Assembly: GCF_035917415.1 (NCBI RefSeq)
Contig: NZ_CP109073.1
Span: 5,006,501 to 5,070,500 of the forward strand
Direction of reading: 5' to 3'
From: Streptomyces sp. NBC_01803
Lineage (GTDB): Bacteria > Actinomycetota > Actinomycetes > Streptomycetales > Streptomycetaceae
Length of the DNA stretch: 64,000 bases
How positions within the stretch are numbered: the first letter of the stretch is position 1; the number at the start of each line of letters is the position of its first letter. Positions 1 to 10,022 of the stretch are shown here, piece after piece. The notes under the pieces were generated by a model, which was not told where the DNA came from, made no database searches, and saw only the letters and a program-made list of their open reading frames with translations. The translations under genes and the position numbers were made by a program.

Positions 1-25
1 ATCTCCGTTTTCGCTCCGAGGAGGT

Positions 26-337
26 ATGCGATCGTTGGAGCTCATGATTGACCGAATGGCTCATGGATGGCACCCATCCGGATATTATTTGATCGACGAA
101 TATGCTAACGATATGCATACTCGCGACAGGGTCGGTGAAGTCATTCTCCGACTCCCGCTTCATCTGGGGCGAGAAATTCGAGAAGTGCTCGATGCCTTGG
201 ATGGGCGGCTCTGGGATCTGACTGTGCCAGATCTTGATAATCAAGTGGTCTCGCAATATTTTCCAGAGCGAGATGCGTCGAGGATGGCCTGGTGGTGGCA
301 TCGGATTCCGAGTCCGGTGCCATGGGCCGGGAGATAG
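26..337 (+). CDS. Hypothetical immunity-like protein
   Basis: Small protein of about 103 residues that I do not recognise with confidence. It is rich in charged residues and ends with a Trp-rich tail (WWWHRIPSPVPW) of a kind seen in small actinobacterial hypothetical proteins that accompany polymorphic toxins. The start is uncertain: an ATG at 26 sits almost on top of a GAGGAGG sequence, and in-frame ATGs at 44 and 56 are equally possible; the gene could also extend beyond the window edge. Codon use is less GC-biased than in the genes after 1.2 kb, which fits acquired DNA. It precedes a toxin-tail remnant, so an immunity role is inferred from context only. Confidence 0.5.
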   Translation: MRSLELMIDRMAHGWHPSGYYLIDEYANDMHTRDRVGEVILRLPLHLGREIREVLDALDGRLWDLTVPDLDNQVVSQYFPERDASRMAWWWHRIPSPVPWAGR

Positions 338-355
338 TACCTGCTTCTATGATCG

Positions 356-697
356 GTGTTACAGGACGCCGAGTGGTTCCGCCGGCACACGTACTACGTG
401 CTGGCGGAGGCCACGCCAGTACTCGTTCACCATTCTGGGCCATGCCCGGGCTTTTCGACACGTCACGAGACGGCTGGTGATGTCGCTCAGAACTGCACCG
501 AGGGACAGGCGACTCGAGATCCTGCATCCCAGTGGTATCACTGGGAACTGAGCAATGAAGCGCTTCTGGACTCGATCAACAACGCCCCAGCGGGAGACGG
601 GATTCTCATCTCGCGTGACGAAACTATTCTTGGAGGTCATCACCGCTGGGACGAACTCCAAACAAGGGTCGAGGACGGGCGGGGAGTAGTGCTCTGA
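356..697 (+). pseudogene. Remnant of HINT-containing polymorphic toxin C-terminus
   Basis: The frame encodes HTYYVLAEATPVLVHHSG near residues 10-27, the typical end of a HINT/pre-toxin processing domain (usual form TYYVLAG.TPVLVHN). About 80 residues of C-terminal toxin-like domain follow, with ATRDPASQWYHWELSNE and a GGHHRWDEL motif. Full-length proteins of this type are secreted RHS or polymorphic toxins many times longer; here nothing recognisable lies upstream in frame, so it is an orphan tail or pseudogene. It ends abruptly after RVEDGRG, shorter than homologues as I remember them. Its stop overlaps the next start (TGATG), a typical toxin-immunity arrangement. Confidence 0.6.
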
Positions 698-1086
698 TGT
701 CCATGATTCATTCGACTGATCCCGACTTTCGCGTGTGTCGGATCAGTTTCAGCATGCTGCTCGAGATTCAGTTGGAGGCGGAGCGCCGGGGCTGGGCGAC
801 TCGGTGGACATCGGTGGACGCGCTACGCGGCCGGGTGGGGGAAGGAACCGTCGCCCTCCCGTCGCTGATGCGCGAGGAGCGAGGAGGGGCTGTGCGCGCC
901 TATCGGTGCCTCCTCCTTTTCTCCGCCGTGGACGGCAGGGATGCTGGCGGGGTTGCCACGATCGATCTTGATCCGGCGAGGTTCGCATCGCTGGAGCGAC
1001 TCGATCGAGATCCGGATGTTCGGAAGGCGCTTGCCCGGATGTTCTCCCTCGCGCTGGGTGGGATTTCGATGACTCCGAAGAAATAG
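697..1086 (+). CDS. Hypothetical protein, putative immunity protein
   Basis: Protein of 129 residues, unrecognised by name. It has an N-terminal segment FRVCRISFSMLLEIQLEAERRGW and a later hydrophobic strand YRCLLLFSAVDG, consistent with a small alpha/beta cytoplasmic protein. The ATG overlaps the stop of the preceding toxin remnant in a TGATG junction, so it is probably translated by coupling, as immunity genes commonly are. Base composition is intermediate between the lower-GC remnant and the typical chromosomal genes. Immunity function is inferred from position only. Confidence 0.5.
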   Translation: MSMIHSTDPDFRVCRISFSMLLEIQLEAERRGWATRWTSVDALRGRVGEGTVALPSLMREERGGAVRAYRCLLLFSAVDGRDAGGVATIDLDPARFASLERLDRDPDVRKALARMFSLALGGISMTPKK

Positions 1087-1177
1087 TGGGCTCTTCTGAC
1101 GTCCGAAGGCCGGTTTCACGGGGCGGCGACCGGAAGGATGACTTCCGGGAAACTGTTCAGGACGGGTACCGTCCAGG

Positions 1178-1408
1178 GTGGGCATCCACATGCTTTCGGG
1201 GTGCGGCGATCAGGCTCTCGTGGTGCGGGTGTTCGGTCGCTTTGACGAACCCGTGATGGGTGCGGCGATCCTCGGGCGTGGTGCCTCGTCACGGACCCTG
1301 ATCGGCGGTGGGTGGGTGGGTGCTCCGGTGGTGAGGTGGAGGGATCCACTAGCGTTGGGGGTGGTGGGGGACAGTCGTGTGAGCCTTGATGAGCTGAGGA
1401 CGGAATGA
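1178..1408 (+). CDS. Small hypothetical protein coupled to pgi
   Basis: Predicted 76-residue protein rich in Gly, Val and Arg with no recognised motif. The best support is its junction with pgi: the TGA at 1406-1408 overlaps the pgi ATG at 1405 (ATGA), as for coupled genes. Third positions are mostly G or C. There is no strong ribosome-binding site before the ATG at 1178, and the true start may be elsewhere. It could instead be untranslated leader of pgi. Confidence 0.4.
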   Translation: MGIHMLSGCGDQALVVRVFGRFDEPVMGAAILGRGASSRTLIGGGWVGAPVVRWRDPLALGVVGDSRVSLDELRTE

Positions 1409-3057
1409 ACGCTGCTGACCGGGCCAGGCTTGATCGGATGCCGGAGTGGAGTGCGCTGGCGAAGCATCGTGAGGGGCTCGGGGAGGTGGGGCTGCGAGAG
1501 TTGTTCGAGCGGGATCCCGGGCGGGCCGTGCGATTCGGGGTCCGGGTCGGGGATCTCCACATCGACTATTCCAAGCAGCTCGTGACGGACGAGACGCTGC
1601 GGCTGCTCCGTGAGCTGGCCGGTGCCACCGGGGTGGCGGGGCTGCGGGACGCCATGTTCCGGGGCGAGAAGATCAACGTCACCGAGGGGCGGGCCGTTCT
1701 GCACACCGCGCTGCGCGCGCCGCGCGACGCCGTGGTGGAGGTGGACGGCGAGAACGTCGTGCCGGCCGTGCACGCCGTGCTGGACAGGATGGCGGCGTTC
1801 GCCGACCGGGTGCGGTCGGGGGAGTGGACCGGGCACACCGGGAAGCGGATCAGGACCGTCGTCAACATCGGGATCGGCGGCTCGGATCTGGGCCCGGCCA
1901 TGGCCTACGAGGTGCTGCGGCCCTTCACGGCACGGGAATTGGGCTTCCGGTTCGTCTCCAACGTGGACGGCGCCGATCTGCACGAGGCGGTGCGGGACCT
2001 CGACCCCGCCGAGACGCTGTTCATCGTGGCGTCGAAGACCTTCACCACCATCGAGACCATCACCAACGCCACCTCGGCGCGGCGATGGCTGCTCGACGGG
2101 CTCGGCGGGGACGAGGCCGCCGTCGCCAGGCACTTCGTCGCCGTGTCGACCAACGCCGAGAAGGTGAGCGCGTTCGGCATCGACACCGTCAACATGTTCG
2201 AGTTCTGGGACTGGGTCGGCGGCCGGTACTCGTACGACTCGGCCATCGGGCTGTCGCTGATGGTGGCGATCGGGCCGGAGCGGTTCCGGGAGATGCTGGA
2301 CGGATTCCGGCTGGTCGACGAGCACTTCCGCACCGCGCCGTTCGAGGAGAACGCGCCCGTGCTGCTCGGGCTGCTGGGCGTCTGGTACGGGGCCTTCTTC
2401 GACGCCCAGGCGCACGCCGTCCTGCCCTACAGCCACTATCTGTCGCGCTTCACCGCCTACTTGCAGCAGCTCGACATGGAGTCCAACGGCAAGTACGTGG
2501 ACCGGGAGGGCCGGCCGGTCAGCTGGCAGACCGGGCCCGTGGTCTGGGGCACGCCCGGGACCAACGGGCAGCACGCCTACTACCAGTTGCTGCATCAGGG
2601 GACGAAGGTCATCCCGGCGGACCTGATCGGGTTCGCGCGGCCGGTGGCCGAGCTGGAGCCGTATCTGAAGGGCCAGCACGATCTGTTGATGGCGAACCTC
2701 TTCGCGCAGGGGCAGGCGCTCGCCTTCGGCAAGACCGCCGACGAGGTGCGGGCCGAGGGGGTCGCGGAGGAGCTGGTGCCGCACCGGACGTTCCCCGGGA
2801 ACCGGCCGACGACCACCATCCTCGCCGACGAGCTGACGCCGTCCGTGCTGGGGCAGTTGGTCGCGCTGTACGAGCACAAGGTCTTCGTGCAGGGCGCCGT
2901 GTGGGACATCGACTCCTTCGACCAGTGGGGAGTCGAGCTGGGCAAGGTGCTCGCCAAGCGGGTCGAACCGGCGCTGGTGGAAGGGGCCGAGGTGCCGGGC
3001 CTCGACCCCTCCACCGCCGCGCTCGTCGCCAAGTACCGCGAGCTGCGCGGACGCTGA
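1405..3057 (+). CDS. pgi: Glucose-6-phosphate isomerase
   Basis: Cytosolic enzyme interconverting glucose 6-phosphate and fructose 6-phosphate, linking glycolysis to the pentose phosphate genes that face it. The 550-residue length is normal for the family. Visible motifs are the SIS-domain sugar-phosphate site [11 protein letters not shown] (near residue 155), the PGI signature DWVGGRYS (about 269-276), QLDMESNGK containing the catalytic Glu (about 359), GTNGQHAYY with the catalytic His (about 390) and QGTKVIP (about 398-404). The ATG lies in an ATGA overlap with a small upstream ORF. It converges on pgl, separated by about 150 bp containing a 14-bp tandem repeat. Confidence 0.97.
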   Translation: MNAADRARLDRMPEWSALAKHREGLGEVGLRELFERDPGRAVRFGVRVGDLHIDYSKQLVTDETLRLLRELAGATGVAGLRDAMFRGEKINVTEGRAVLHTALRAPRDAVVEVDGENVVPAVHAVLDRMAAFADRVRSGEWTGHTGKRIRTVVNIGIGGSDLGPAMAYEVLRPFTARELGFRFVSNVDGADLHEAVRDLDPAETLFIVASKTFTTIETITNATSARRWLLDGLGGDEAAVARHFVAVSTNAEKVSAFGIDTVNMFEFWDWVGGRYSYDSAIGLSLMVAIGPERFREMLDGFRLVDEHFRTAPFEENAPVLLGLLGVWYGAFFDAQAHAVLPYSHYLSRFTAYLQQLDMESNGKYVDREGRPVSWQTGPVVWGTPGTNGQHAYYQLLHQGTKVIPADLIGFARPVAELEPYLKGQHDLLMANLFAQGQALAFGKTADEVRAEGVAEELVPHRTFPGNRPTTTILADELTPSVLGQLVALYEHKVFVQGAVWDIDSFDQWGVELGKVLAKRVEPALVEGAEVPGLDPSTAALVAKYRELRGR

Positions 3058-3120
3058 GCCGGGGGGCGGCCCCTCCCGCGGTCTCCGTCGGCGGCTGCCG
3101 CTCCGGCTCGTCGCCGCGCG

Positions 3121-3190
3121 CATGAGCCGTGCGGCATGAGCCGTGCGGCATGAGCCGTGCGGCATGAGCCGTGCGGCATGAGCCGCGCGG
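3121..3190. repeat. Five tandem copies of a 14-bp repeat between pgi and pgl
   Basis: The unit CATGAGCCGTGCGG occurs four times perfectly (3121, 3135, 3149, 3163) and a fifth time with T changed to C (3177), then decays into CGATGAGCCGATGAGG. Each unit contains GCCG-TG-CGGC, able to form a small hairpin. The array lies in the intergenic gap between two convergent genes. Confidence 0.95.
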
Positions 3191-3211
3191 CGATGAGCCG
3201 ATGAGGAGACG

Positions 3212-3934
3212 TCAGGCGGGGGCCGCCGCCTCGTCCACGAGCCAGAGGGTGCGCTCGGTGCCGTGGACGCGGGCCGCCGGGGCCGACGTGTCGGCCCCGG
3301 ACAGCGCGGTGGCCACCGCCTTCGCCTTGTCCTCGCCCGCCGCCAGCAGCCAGACCTCGCGCGCCGAGCGGATCGTCGGCACCGTGAGGCTGACGCGGAC
3401 CGGCGGCGGCTTCGGCGCGTCGTGGACCGCCACCACCGCGCGGTCCGTCTCCTCCAGCGCCGGGTGCCCCGGGAAGAGCGACGCCACGTGCGTGTCCGGG
3501 CCGACGCCCAGCAGCAGCACGTCGAACGGGCCGGCGGCGGCGGCCAGTTCGGCGGCGTACGCCTCGGCCGCCGCCTCCGGGGAGGCGGCGGCGTCCGACG
3601 GCGGCATCGGGTGGACCCGTGCCGGATCGAGGGGGACCGCGTCCAGCAGCGCCGCGCGGGCCTGCGTGTGGTTGCGGTCCGGGTCCCCGTCCGGGAGGAA
3701 GCGTTCGTCGCCCCACCACAGGTCCAGACGTGCCCAGTTCACGGTGGACCGGGCCGGGGAGGCGGCGAGCGCGGCCAGCAGGCCGATCCCGTTGCGCCCC
3801 CCCGTCAGCACCACGGAGGCCGTGCCGCGCGCGATCTGCGCGTCCGCGACCGCCGCGATCAGCCGGGCGGCCGTGGCCTGGGCCATCGCGTCCTTGTCCT
3901 GATGGACCACGACCACTGCGGACGGCCCGGTCAT
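3212..3934 (-). CDS. pgl: 6-phosphogluconolactonase
   Basis: Hydrolyses 6-phosphogluconolactone to 6-phosphogluconate, the second oxidative pentose-phosphate step. The 240-residue protein has the NagB/SugP isomerase-type fold; visible motifs are VVLTGGRNGIGLL (about 41-53), LWWGDERFLPDGDPDRN (about 74-90) and VLLLGVGPDTHVASLFPGH. The ATG at 3934 overlaps the opcA stop in an ATGA junction, so the longer upstream open frame is not used. It is the last gene of the minus-strand operon tkt-tal-zwf-opcA-pgl. Confidence 0.95.
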   Translation of the reverse strand: MTGPSAVVVVHQDKDAMAQATAARLIAAVADAQIARGTASVVLTGGRNGIGLLAALAASPARSTVNWARLDLWWGDERFLPDGDPDRNHTQARAALLDAVPLDPARVHPMPPSDAAASPEAAAEAYAAELAAAAGPFDVLLLGVGPDTHVASLFPGHPALEETDRAVVAVHDAPKPPPVRVSLTVPTIRSAREVWLLAAGEDKAKAVATALSGADTSAPAARVHGTERTLWLVDEAAAPA

Positions 3935-4965
3935 GACGCAGGCTTGGCCGCCGCGGCCTTCTTGCCCGTGGCCGCGGGCTTCTTCGGTGGGGGCGCCGAC
4001 GCGCCCTCCCCGGAACCGGAAGCCGAGGCCGCCTCCGACGCGGGCCTGCTCAGCTTGTCCACGCCGAACCGGACGGCCTGCGCATACGTGTCGTCCGGGT
4101 CCAGCCGCCGCAGCTCCTCGGCGATCAGCTCGGCCGTCGCCCGCCGGTGCAGCGCCACGTGCCGGTCCGGCTGGCCCGGCACCGCCAGCGTGGCCAGCGC
4201 GCCGTCCGGCCGGTCCAGGCAGATCGTGCCGTCCTCGGTCGCCAGCTTCACCGCGGTGATGCCGGGACCCGGCGTGACGCCCCGTTCCACGGGCACCCCG
4301 AGCCGCTCGGCGATCCACAACGCGAGCAGCTCCGTGCTCGGGTTGTACTCCTCACCCTCCACCCTCGCCGAGGAGATCTTCGCCTGCTTCTGGTCCAGCG
4401 CCGCCGCCAGCACGCTGCGCCACGGGGTGAGCCGGGTCCACGCGAGATCGGTGTCGCCCGGCGCGTAGACCTCGGCGCGCACGCCCAGGGCCGCCACCGG
4501 GTCCTCGGTGGCCGCCGCGTCCGTGATCCGCCGCTGCGCGAGCGTGCCGAGCAGGTCCTCGGCCGGATCGCCCGGGGCGTCCTCGGGCCACCACACGACC
4601 GTCGGCGCGTCGGGCAGCAGCAGCGGCAGCACCACGCTGTAGGCGTGCGCCGCCAGCTCGCCGTGCAGCCGCAGCAGCACGGTCTCGCCGTTGCCGACCT
4701 CGCCGCCGACCCGTACCTCGGCGTCGAGCCGGGCGGTGGACCGCTCGCGTGGCGAGCGGCCGGGGCGCTTGATGACGACCAGGATGCGGCAGGGGTGTTC
4801 CTTGGACGCCTCGCTGGCCGCCTTCAGCGCGTCGTAGTGATTCCCCTCGTCGGTCACGATGACGAGGGTCAGGACCATGCCGATCGCCGAGCCGACCGCG
4901 CGGCGGGCCCGGATCAGGGCGCCGTTGATCTGGCTGGACGTGGTGTCCGTGAGGTCGATATTCAT
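3931..4965 (-). CDS. opcA: Glucose-6-phosphate dehydrogenase assembly protein OpcA
   Basis: OpcA proteins are needed for assembly or activity of glucose-6-phosphate dehydrogenase in actinobacteria and cyanobacteria. The 344-residue product begins MNIDLTDTTSSQINGALIRA and carries the typical VLTLVIVTDE strand and the PTVVWWPEDAPGDPAEDLLG segment (around residue 120). The C-terminus is a low-complexity Ala/Lys/Pro tail. Its ATG overlaps the zwf stop (ATGA) and its stop overlaps the pgl start, so zwf, opcA and pgl are translationally coupled, matching its role as partner of the zwf product. Confidence 0.95.
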   Translation of the reverse strand: MNIDLTDTTSSQINGALIRARRAVGSAIGMVLTLVIVTDEGNHYDALKAASEASKEHPCRILVVIKRPGRSPRERSTARLDAEVRVGGEVGNGETVLLRLHGELAAHAYSVVLPLLLPDAPTVVWWPEDAPGDPAEDLLGTLAQRRITDAAATEDPVAALGVRAEVYAPGDTDLAWTRLTPWRSVLAAALDQKQAKISSARVEGEEYNPSTELLALWIAERLGVPVERGVTPGPGITAVKLATEDGTICLDRPDGALATLAVPGQPDRHVALHRRATAELIAEELRRLDPDDTYAQAVRFGVDKLSRPASEAASASGSGEGASAPPPKKPAATGKKAAAAKPAS

Positions 4966-6497
4966 GGCCGCCGCCAGCTCCGTCCGTCACGCGCGAGCAT
5001 GTCATCCGCCGCCTTCGGGCCCCAGGTGCCGGCCGTGTACGGCTCCGGCTTGCCGTGCTTGGCCCAGAACTCCTCGACCGGGTCGAGGATCTCCCAGGAC
5101 CGCTCGACCTCCTGATGCCTCGGGAACAGGTTCGCGTCGCCCAGCAGCACGTCGAGCAGCAGCCGTTCGTACGCCTCGGGGCTGGACTCGGTGAAGGACT
5201 CGCCGTACGCGAAGTCCATCGTCACGTCCCTGATCTCCATCTGGGTGCCCGGCACCTTGGAGCCGAACCGCACGGTCACGCCCTCGTCCGGCTGGACGCG
5301 GATGACCAGCGCGTTGTGGCCCAGCTCCTGGGTGTCGGTCGTGTCGAACGGCGAGTACGGCGCGCGCTGGAAGACCACCGCGATCTCCGTGACGCGCCGC
5401 CCGAGCCGTTTGCCGGTGCGCAGGTAGAACGGGACGCCCGCCCAGCGGCGGTTGTCGATCTCCAGCCGCGTCGCCGCGAACGTGTCGGTCACCGACGCCG
5501 GGTCGATGCCCTCCTCGTCCAGATAGCCGCGCACCTTCTCGCCGCCCTGCCAGCCCGCCGTGTACTGCCCGCGCACGGTGTGCCGGCCGAGGTCGGCGGG
5601 GAGCTTGACCGCCTTCAGCACCTTCAGCTTCTCGGTGACGAGGGCGTCCGCGTCGAACGACGAGGGCTCCTCCATCGCCGTGAGGGCCAGGAGCTGGAGC
5701 AGGTGGTTCTGGATGACGTCCCGGGCCGACCCGATCCCGTCGTAGTACCCCGCCCGGCCGCCGATGCCGATGTCCTCGGCCATCGTGATCTGGACATGGT
5801 CGACGTACGACCGGTTCCAGATCGGCTCGAACATCGTGTTGGCGAAGCGCAGCGCCAGGATGTTCTGGACGGTCTCCTTGCCCAGGTAGTGGTCGATCCG
5901 GAACACCTCGTGGGCCGGGAAGACATCGTGCACCACCCGGTTCAGCTCCTGCGCGGAGGACAGGTCGTGCCCGAACGGCTTCTCGATCACCGCCCGCCGC
6001 CAGCTGCCGCCCTGCCCCTCGGACAGCCCGTGCTTCTTGAGCTGCGTCACCACCGTGGGGAAGAACTTCGGCGGCACCGAGAGGTAGAAGGCGAAGTTGC
6101 CCCCGGTGCCACGCTCCTTGTCCTGCTCCTCCATGGTGGTGCGCAGCGTCGTGAACGCCTGGTCGTCGTCGAAGACGCCGGAGACGAAGCGCATGCCCTC
6201 GGCGAGCTGGCGCCACACCTCCTCGCGGAACGGGGTGCGCGCGTACTGCTTGACGGAGTCGTGGACCACCTCGCAGAAGTCTTCGTCCGCCCAGTCCCGG
6301 CGGGCGAAGCCCACCAGCGAGAAGCCCGGCGGCAGCAGCCCCCGGTTGGCGAGGTCGTAGACGGCGGGCATCAGCTTCTTGCGGGACAGATCGCCGGTCA
6401 CCCCGAAGATGACCAGGCCCGACGGCCCCGCGATGCGCGGGAGCCGTCGGTCCTGCGGACCGCGCAGGGGATTGCTGGACTTCGAGCTGCCGCTCAC
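4962..6497 (-). CDS. zwf: Glucose-6-phosphate 1-dehydrogenase
   Basis: Catalyses NADP-linked oxidation of glucose 6-phosphate, the entry to the oxidative pentose phosphate pathway. Length (511 residues) is normal. The N-terminal Rossmann motif GVTGDLSRKKLMPA (about 33-46) and the active-site signature RIDHYLGKE (about 199-207), with its catalytic His and substrate-binding Lys, are intact. The start lies 7 bp after the tal stop and its stop overlaps opcA, so it is an internal gene of the operon. Confidence 0.97.
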   Translation of the reverse strand: MSGSSKSSNPLRGPQDRRLPRIAGPSGLVIFGVTGDLSRKKLMPAVYDLANRGLLPPGFSLVGFARRDWADEDFCEVVHDSVKQYARTPFREEVWRQLAEGMRFVSGVFDDDQAFTTLRTTMEEQDKERGTGGNFAFYLSVPPKFFPTVVTQLKKHGLSEGQGGSWRRAVIEKPFGHDLSSAQELNRVVHDVFPAHEVFRIDHYLGKETVQNILALRFANTMFEPIWNRSYVDHVQITMAEDIGIGGRAGYYDGIGSARDVIQNHLLQLLALTAMEEPSSFDADALVTEKLKVLKAVKLPADLGRHTVRGQYTAGWQGGEKVRGYLDEEGIDPASVTDTFAATRLEIDNRRWAGVPFYLRTGKRLGRRVTEIAVVFQRAPYSPFDTTDTQELGHNALVIRVQPDEGVTVRFGSKVPGTQMEIRDVTMDFAYGESFTESSPEAYERLLLDVLLGDANLFPRHQEVERSWEILDPVEEFWAKHGKPEPYTAGTWGPKAADDMLARDGRSWRRP

Positions 6498-6504
6498 CGG
6501 TGCC

Positions 6505-7623
6505 TCAGTCCTCTCCGCCGGCCAGGCGTTCCAGCTCGGTCTTGGTGGATTGGAGGAGGCCGTTCCAGGCGGTCTCGAATTTGTCCACGCCTTCGTCCTC
6601 CAGGAGCTGGACGATGTCGTCGTAGGAGACGCCGGCCTTCTCCAGGGCGTCGAGGTCGGCGCGGGCCTGTTCGTAGGTGCCGGTGATGGTGTCGCCGGTG
6701 ATCCGGCCGTGGTCCTGGGTGGCGGTCAGGGTGGCGCCGGGCATGGTGTTGACGGTGCCGGGGGCGACCAGCTCGGTCACGTACAGGGTGTCCGGGTAGG
6801 CCGGGTCCTTGACACCGGTGGAGGCCCACAGCGGGCGTTGCGGGTTGGCCCCGGCGCGGGAGAGCGCCTGCCAGCGGTCGGCGGCGGTGACCTCCTGGTA
6901 CGCCTGGTACGCGAGCCGGGCGTTGGCCAGCGCGGCCCTGCCGCGCAGGGCGGTGGCCTCCGGGGTGCCCAGGGCCGCCAGGCGTTTGTCGGTCTCGGTG
7001 TCGACGCGGGAGACGAAGAACGACGCCACCGAGTAGATCCCGGCCAGGTCCAGGCCCCTGGCCCGGGCCTTCTCCAGGCCGGTCTGGTAGGCGTCCATCA
7101 CCTCGCGGTAGCGCTGGAGGGAGAAGATCAGCGTGACGTTGACACTGATGCCCCGGGCGATGGTCTCGGTGATGGCGGGCAGTCCGGCGCGGGTGGCCGG
7201 GATCTTGATGAAGGTGTTGGGCCGGTCGACCAGCCAGGCGAGCTGCTTGGCCTCGGCGACGGTGGCGCGGGTGTCGTGGGCCAGGCGTGGGTCGACCTCG
7301 ATGGAGACCCGGCCGTCCAGCCCGCCGGTGGCCTCGTAGACCGGGCGCAGCACGTCGGCCGCGTCCCGGACGTCGGCGGTGGTGATCATGCGTACCGCCT
7401 CTTCGACCGTGACCCGGCGGGCGGCCAGGTCGGCGAGCTGCTCCTGGTAGCCCTCACCCGCCGAGATCGCCTTCTGGAAGATCGACGGGTTGGTGGTGAC
7501 GCCCACGACGTGCTGCTGATCGAGCAGCTCGCCCAGGTCGCCGGACGTGATCAACGTGCGCGACAGGTCGTCCAGCCAGATCGCGACACCCTCCTGGGAG
7601 AGGCGCTTGAGTGCGTCGGTCAT
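6505..7623 (-). CDS. tal: Transaldolase
   Basis: Transfers dihydroxyacetone units between sugar phosphates in the non-oxidative pentose phosphate pathway. The 372-residue length fits the actinobacterial class. Motifs include [13 protein letters not shown] (about 38-50) and [12 protein letters not shown] (about 133-144), which contains the Schiff-base Lys. The start is the ATG at 7623, giving [12 protein letters not shown]; a longer open frame upstream overlaps the tkt end and is unlikely to be translated. GGGG lies upstream as a weak ribosome site. It sits between tkt and zwf. Confidence 0.96.
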   Translation of the reverse strand: MTDALKRLSQEGVAIWLDDLSRTLITSGDLGELLDQQHVVGVTTNPSIFQKAISAGEGYQEQLADLAARRVTVEEAVRMITTADVRDAADVLRPVYEATGGLDGRVSIEVDPRLAHDTRATVAEAKQLAWLVDRPNTFIKIPATRAGLPAITETIARGISVNVTLIFSLQRYREVMDAYQTGLEKARARGLDLAGIYSVASFFVSRVDTETDKRLAALGTPEATALRGRAALANARLAYQAYQEVTAADRWQALSRAGANPQRPLWASTGVKDPAYPDTLYVTELVAPGTVNTMPGATLTATQDHGRITGDTITGTYEQARADLDALEKAGVSYDDIVQLLEDEGVDKFETAWNGLLQSTKTELERLAGGED

Positions 7624-7676
7624 GGAAATCGCATCCCCTGCAGTCTCGTGTGTCGGTGTCGGTTTCGGTGTCGGTG

Positions 7677-9755
7677 TCAGCGCTCGGCGATGGTGAGGGA
7701 TTCCCGCGCGGCCAGCGCCACGGCATCCCCCGTGAGGCCGAACTCGCGGTAGAGCGTCTCGTAGTCGGCGGAGGCGCCGAAGTGCTCCAGGGACACCACG
7801 CGCCCCGCGTCGCCCACATACCGGTACCAGCTCAGCCCCACTCCGGCCTCCACCGCCACGCGGGCGCGGACGGCGGGGAGCAGCACGTGGTCGCGGTACC
7901 CCCGGTCCTGCTCCTCGAACCACTCGACGCACGGCATCGACACGACGCGGGTCGGCACGCCGTCGGCCTGGAGTTCGTCGCGGGCCGCCAGGGCGATCTG
8001 GAGCTCGGAGCCGGTGCCGATGAGGATGACGCGCGGAATGCCGCCCTGGGCCTCGGTGTGGATGTAACCGCCGAGCGCCACGCCCTCGTTCGGCTCGTAC
8101 GTCGGCACGTTCTGCCGGGTCAGCGCCAAGCCGTGCGGGGCCGGGTGGGTGCCGTGCCGCTTGATGATCTCGCGCCAGGCGAGGGCGGTCTCGTTGGCGT
8201 CGGCCGGGCGCACGATGTTCAGCCCGGGGATGGCGCGCAGCGCGGACAGGTGTTCGATCGGCTGGTGGGTCGGGCCGTCCTCGCCCAGGCCGATGGAGTC
8301 GTGCGTCCACACGTAGGTGACGGGCAGCTTCATCAGCGCGGCGAGCCGGACGGCCGGGCGCATGTAGTCCGAGAAGACGAGAAACGTGCCGCCGTAGATC
8401 CGGGTGTTGCCGTGCAGGGCGATGCCGTTCATCGCGGAGCCCATGGCGTGCTCACGGATGCCGTAGTGCACGGTGCGGCCGTAGGGGTTCGCCTCCGGCA
8501 GCGGGTTGCCCTCGGGCAGGAAGGACGAAGAGGCGTCGATCGTCGTGTTGTTGGAGCCGGCGAGGTCGGCGGAGCCGCCCCACAGCTCGGGGAGGATGCC
8601 GCCGAGCTCCGCCAGGACCTGGCCGGACGCCTTGCGGGTGGCGACCTGCTTGCCCGCCTCGTAGACGGGCAGCGACTTCTCCCAGCCCTCCGGCAGCCGC
8701 CAGGCCCGGATCCGGTCGAACTCGGCGGCCCGCTCCGGGTTGGCCCGCCGCCAGGCGGCCAGCCTCTCCTCCCAGGCGGCGCGGGCGCGCCGGCCGCGCT
8801 CGACGGCCGACCGGGTGTGGGCGATCACGGCGTCCGTGACGTCGAAGTGCCGTTCGGGGTCGAAGCCCAGCACCCGCTTGGTGGCGGCCACTTCCCCGGC
8901 GCCCAGCGCGGATCCGTGCGCGGCCTCGGTGTTCTGCGCGTTGGGGGCGGGCCAGGCGATGATCGAGCGGGCGGCGATGATCGAGGGGCGGCCGGTCTCC
9001 GCCCGCGCGGCCCGGAACGCCTCGTGCAGCGCGTGCGGGTCCTGGTCGCCGTTCTCCTTCGGCGCGACGCGCTGGGTGTGCCAGCCGTACGCGGCGAACC
9101 GGGCCAGGACGTCCTCGGAGAACGCGGTGGCGGTGTCGCCCTCGATGGAGATGTGGTTGTCGTCGTAGAGCAGGACCAGGTTGCCCAGCTTCTGGTGGCC
9201 GGCGAGCGAGGCCGCCTCGGCGGCCACGCCCTCCTGGAGGTCGCCGTCGCCGGCGATGACCCAGACGGTGTGGTCGAACGGCGACTCGCCGGGGGCGGCC
9301 TCCGGGTCGAACAGGCCGCGCTCGTAGCGGGCGGCCATCGCCATGCCCACCGCGTTGGCGACGCCCTGGCCCAGCGGACCGGTGGTGGTCTCCACGCCGT
9401 CGGTGTGGCCGTGCTCGGGGTGGCCCGGGGTCCGGGAGCCCCAGACCCGGAAGGACTTGAGGTCGTCCAGCTCCATGCCGTACCCGGCGAGGTAGAGCTG
9501 GATGTAGAGCGTGAGGCTGGTGTGACCCACGGAGAGCACGAAACGGTCCCGGCCGGTCCAGTCGGGGTCCGACGGATCGTGGCTCATCAGCTTCTGGAAC
9601 AGAAGATACGCGGCGGGAGCCAGGCTCATCGCCGTGCCGGGGTGGCCGTTTCCGACCTTCTGTACGGCGTCCATGGCCAACACCCGGGCGGTATCCACCG
9701 CCTGTTGGTCAAGATCGGTCCACTCGAGGTCTGAGGTGGTCGGCTTGCTGCTCAC
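7677..9755 (-). CDS. tkt: Transketolase
   Basis: Thiamine-diphosphate enzyme moving two-carbon units between ketose and aldose phosphates. The 692-residue protein shows the TPP-binding motif [13 protein letters not shown] continuing to the DDN region (about 155-185), the substrate-binding [11 protein letters not shown] near the N-terminus (about 38-48), and the pyrimidine-domain motifs [18 protein letters not shown] and [16 protein letters not shown]. It is the first gene of the minus-strand pentose-phosphate operon. Its end is 53 bp before tal, in a spacer made of GGTGTC-type hexamers. Confidence 0.97.
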   Translation of the reverse strand: MSSKPTTSDLEWTDLDQQAVDTARVLAMDAVQKVGNGHPGTAMSLAPAAYLLFQKLMSHDPSDPDWTGRDRFVLSVGHTSLTLYIQLYLAGYGMELDDLKSFRVWGSRTPGHPEHGHTDGVETTTGPLGQGVANAVGMAMAARYERGLFDPEAAPGESPFDHTVWVIAGDGDLQEGVAAEAASLAGHQKLGNLVLLYDDNHISIEGDTATAFSEDVLARFAAYGWHTQRVAPKENGDQDPHALHEAFRAARAETGRPSIIAARSIIAWPAPNAQNTEAAHGSALGAGEVAATKRVLGFDPERHFDVTDAVIAHTRSAVERGRRARAAWEERLAAWRRANPERAAEFDRIRAWRLPEGWEKSLPVYEAGKQVATRKASGQVLAELGGILPELWGGSADLAGSNNTTIDASSSFLPEGNPLPEANPYGRTVHYGIREHAMGSAMNGIALHGNTRIYGGTFLVFSDYMRPAVRLAALMKLPVTYVWTHDSIGLGEDGPTHQPIEHLSALRAIPGLNIVRPADANETALAWREIIKRHGTHPAPHGLALTRQNVPTYEPNEGVALGGYIHTEAQGGIPRVILIGTGSELQIALAARDELQADGVPTRVVSMPCVEWFEEQDRGYRDHVLLPAVRARVAVEAGVGLSWYRYVGDAGRVVSLEHFGASADYETLYREFGLTGDAVALAARESLTIAER

Positions 9756-10022
9756 CCTGCGTCAGGGCTCCTTCCCGCATGTGTCAGGCACGGTGGCCCG
9801 CCCCTCCCCCTACGGCGGGACATGGCTCACCAGGCGCTGCCGAGCCTACCTCCGGACGTACCGGCGGACGTCCGACGTTTCCCAGGGTGCCCCAGCCGGG
9901 CCGTTCCGGCACGCTCGGCAACACGGGGACCCGGCGACAAGCGGTGCGAGCCCGGCGTCTAGAGTGACGAGGTACTTGCCCGCAGCGCCCATCCGCTGAT
10001 GTCGCACAACCATGAGGTGTCC

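Noticed and set aside
1210..3165. Long open frame (651 codons) antisense to pgi
   Set aside because: Opposite-strand shadow of a high-GC gene; Arg/Pro/Gly/His-rich translation without motifs, while the plus strand encodes an intact pgi.
3121..3190. CRISPR or attachment-site repeat
   Set aside because: Head-to-tail 14-bp units without spacers; no integrase or tRNA nearby.
5055..6686. Plus-strand open frame of about 540 codons opposite zwf
   Set aside because: Low-complexity translation (Arg/Val/Gln-rich) fully overlapping an unmistakable zwf; no ribosome site.
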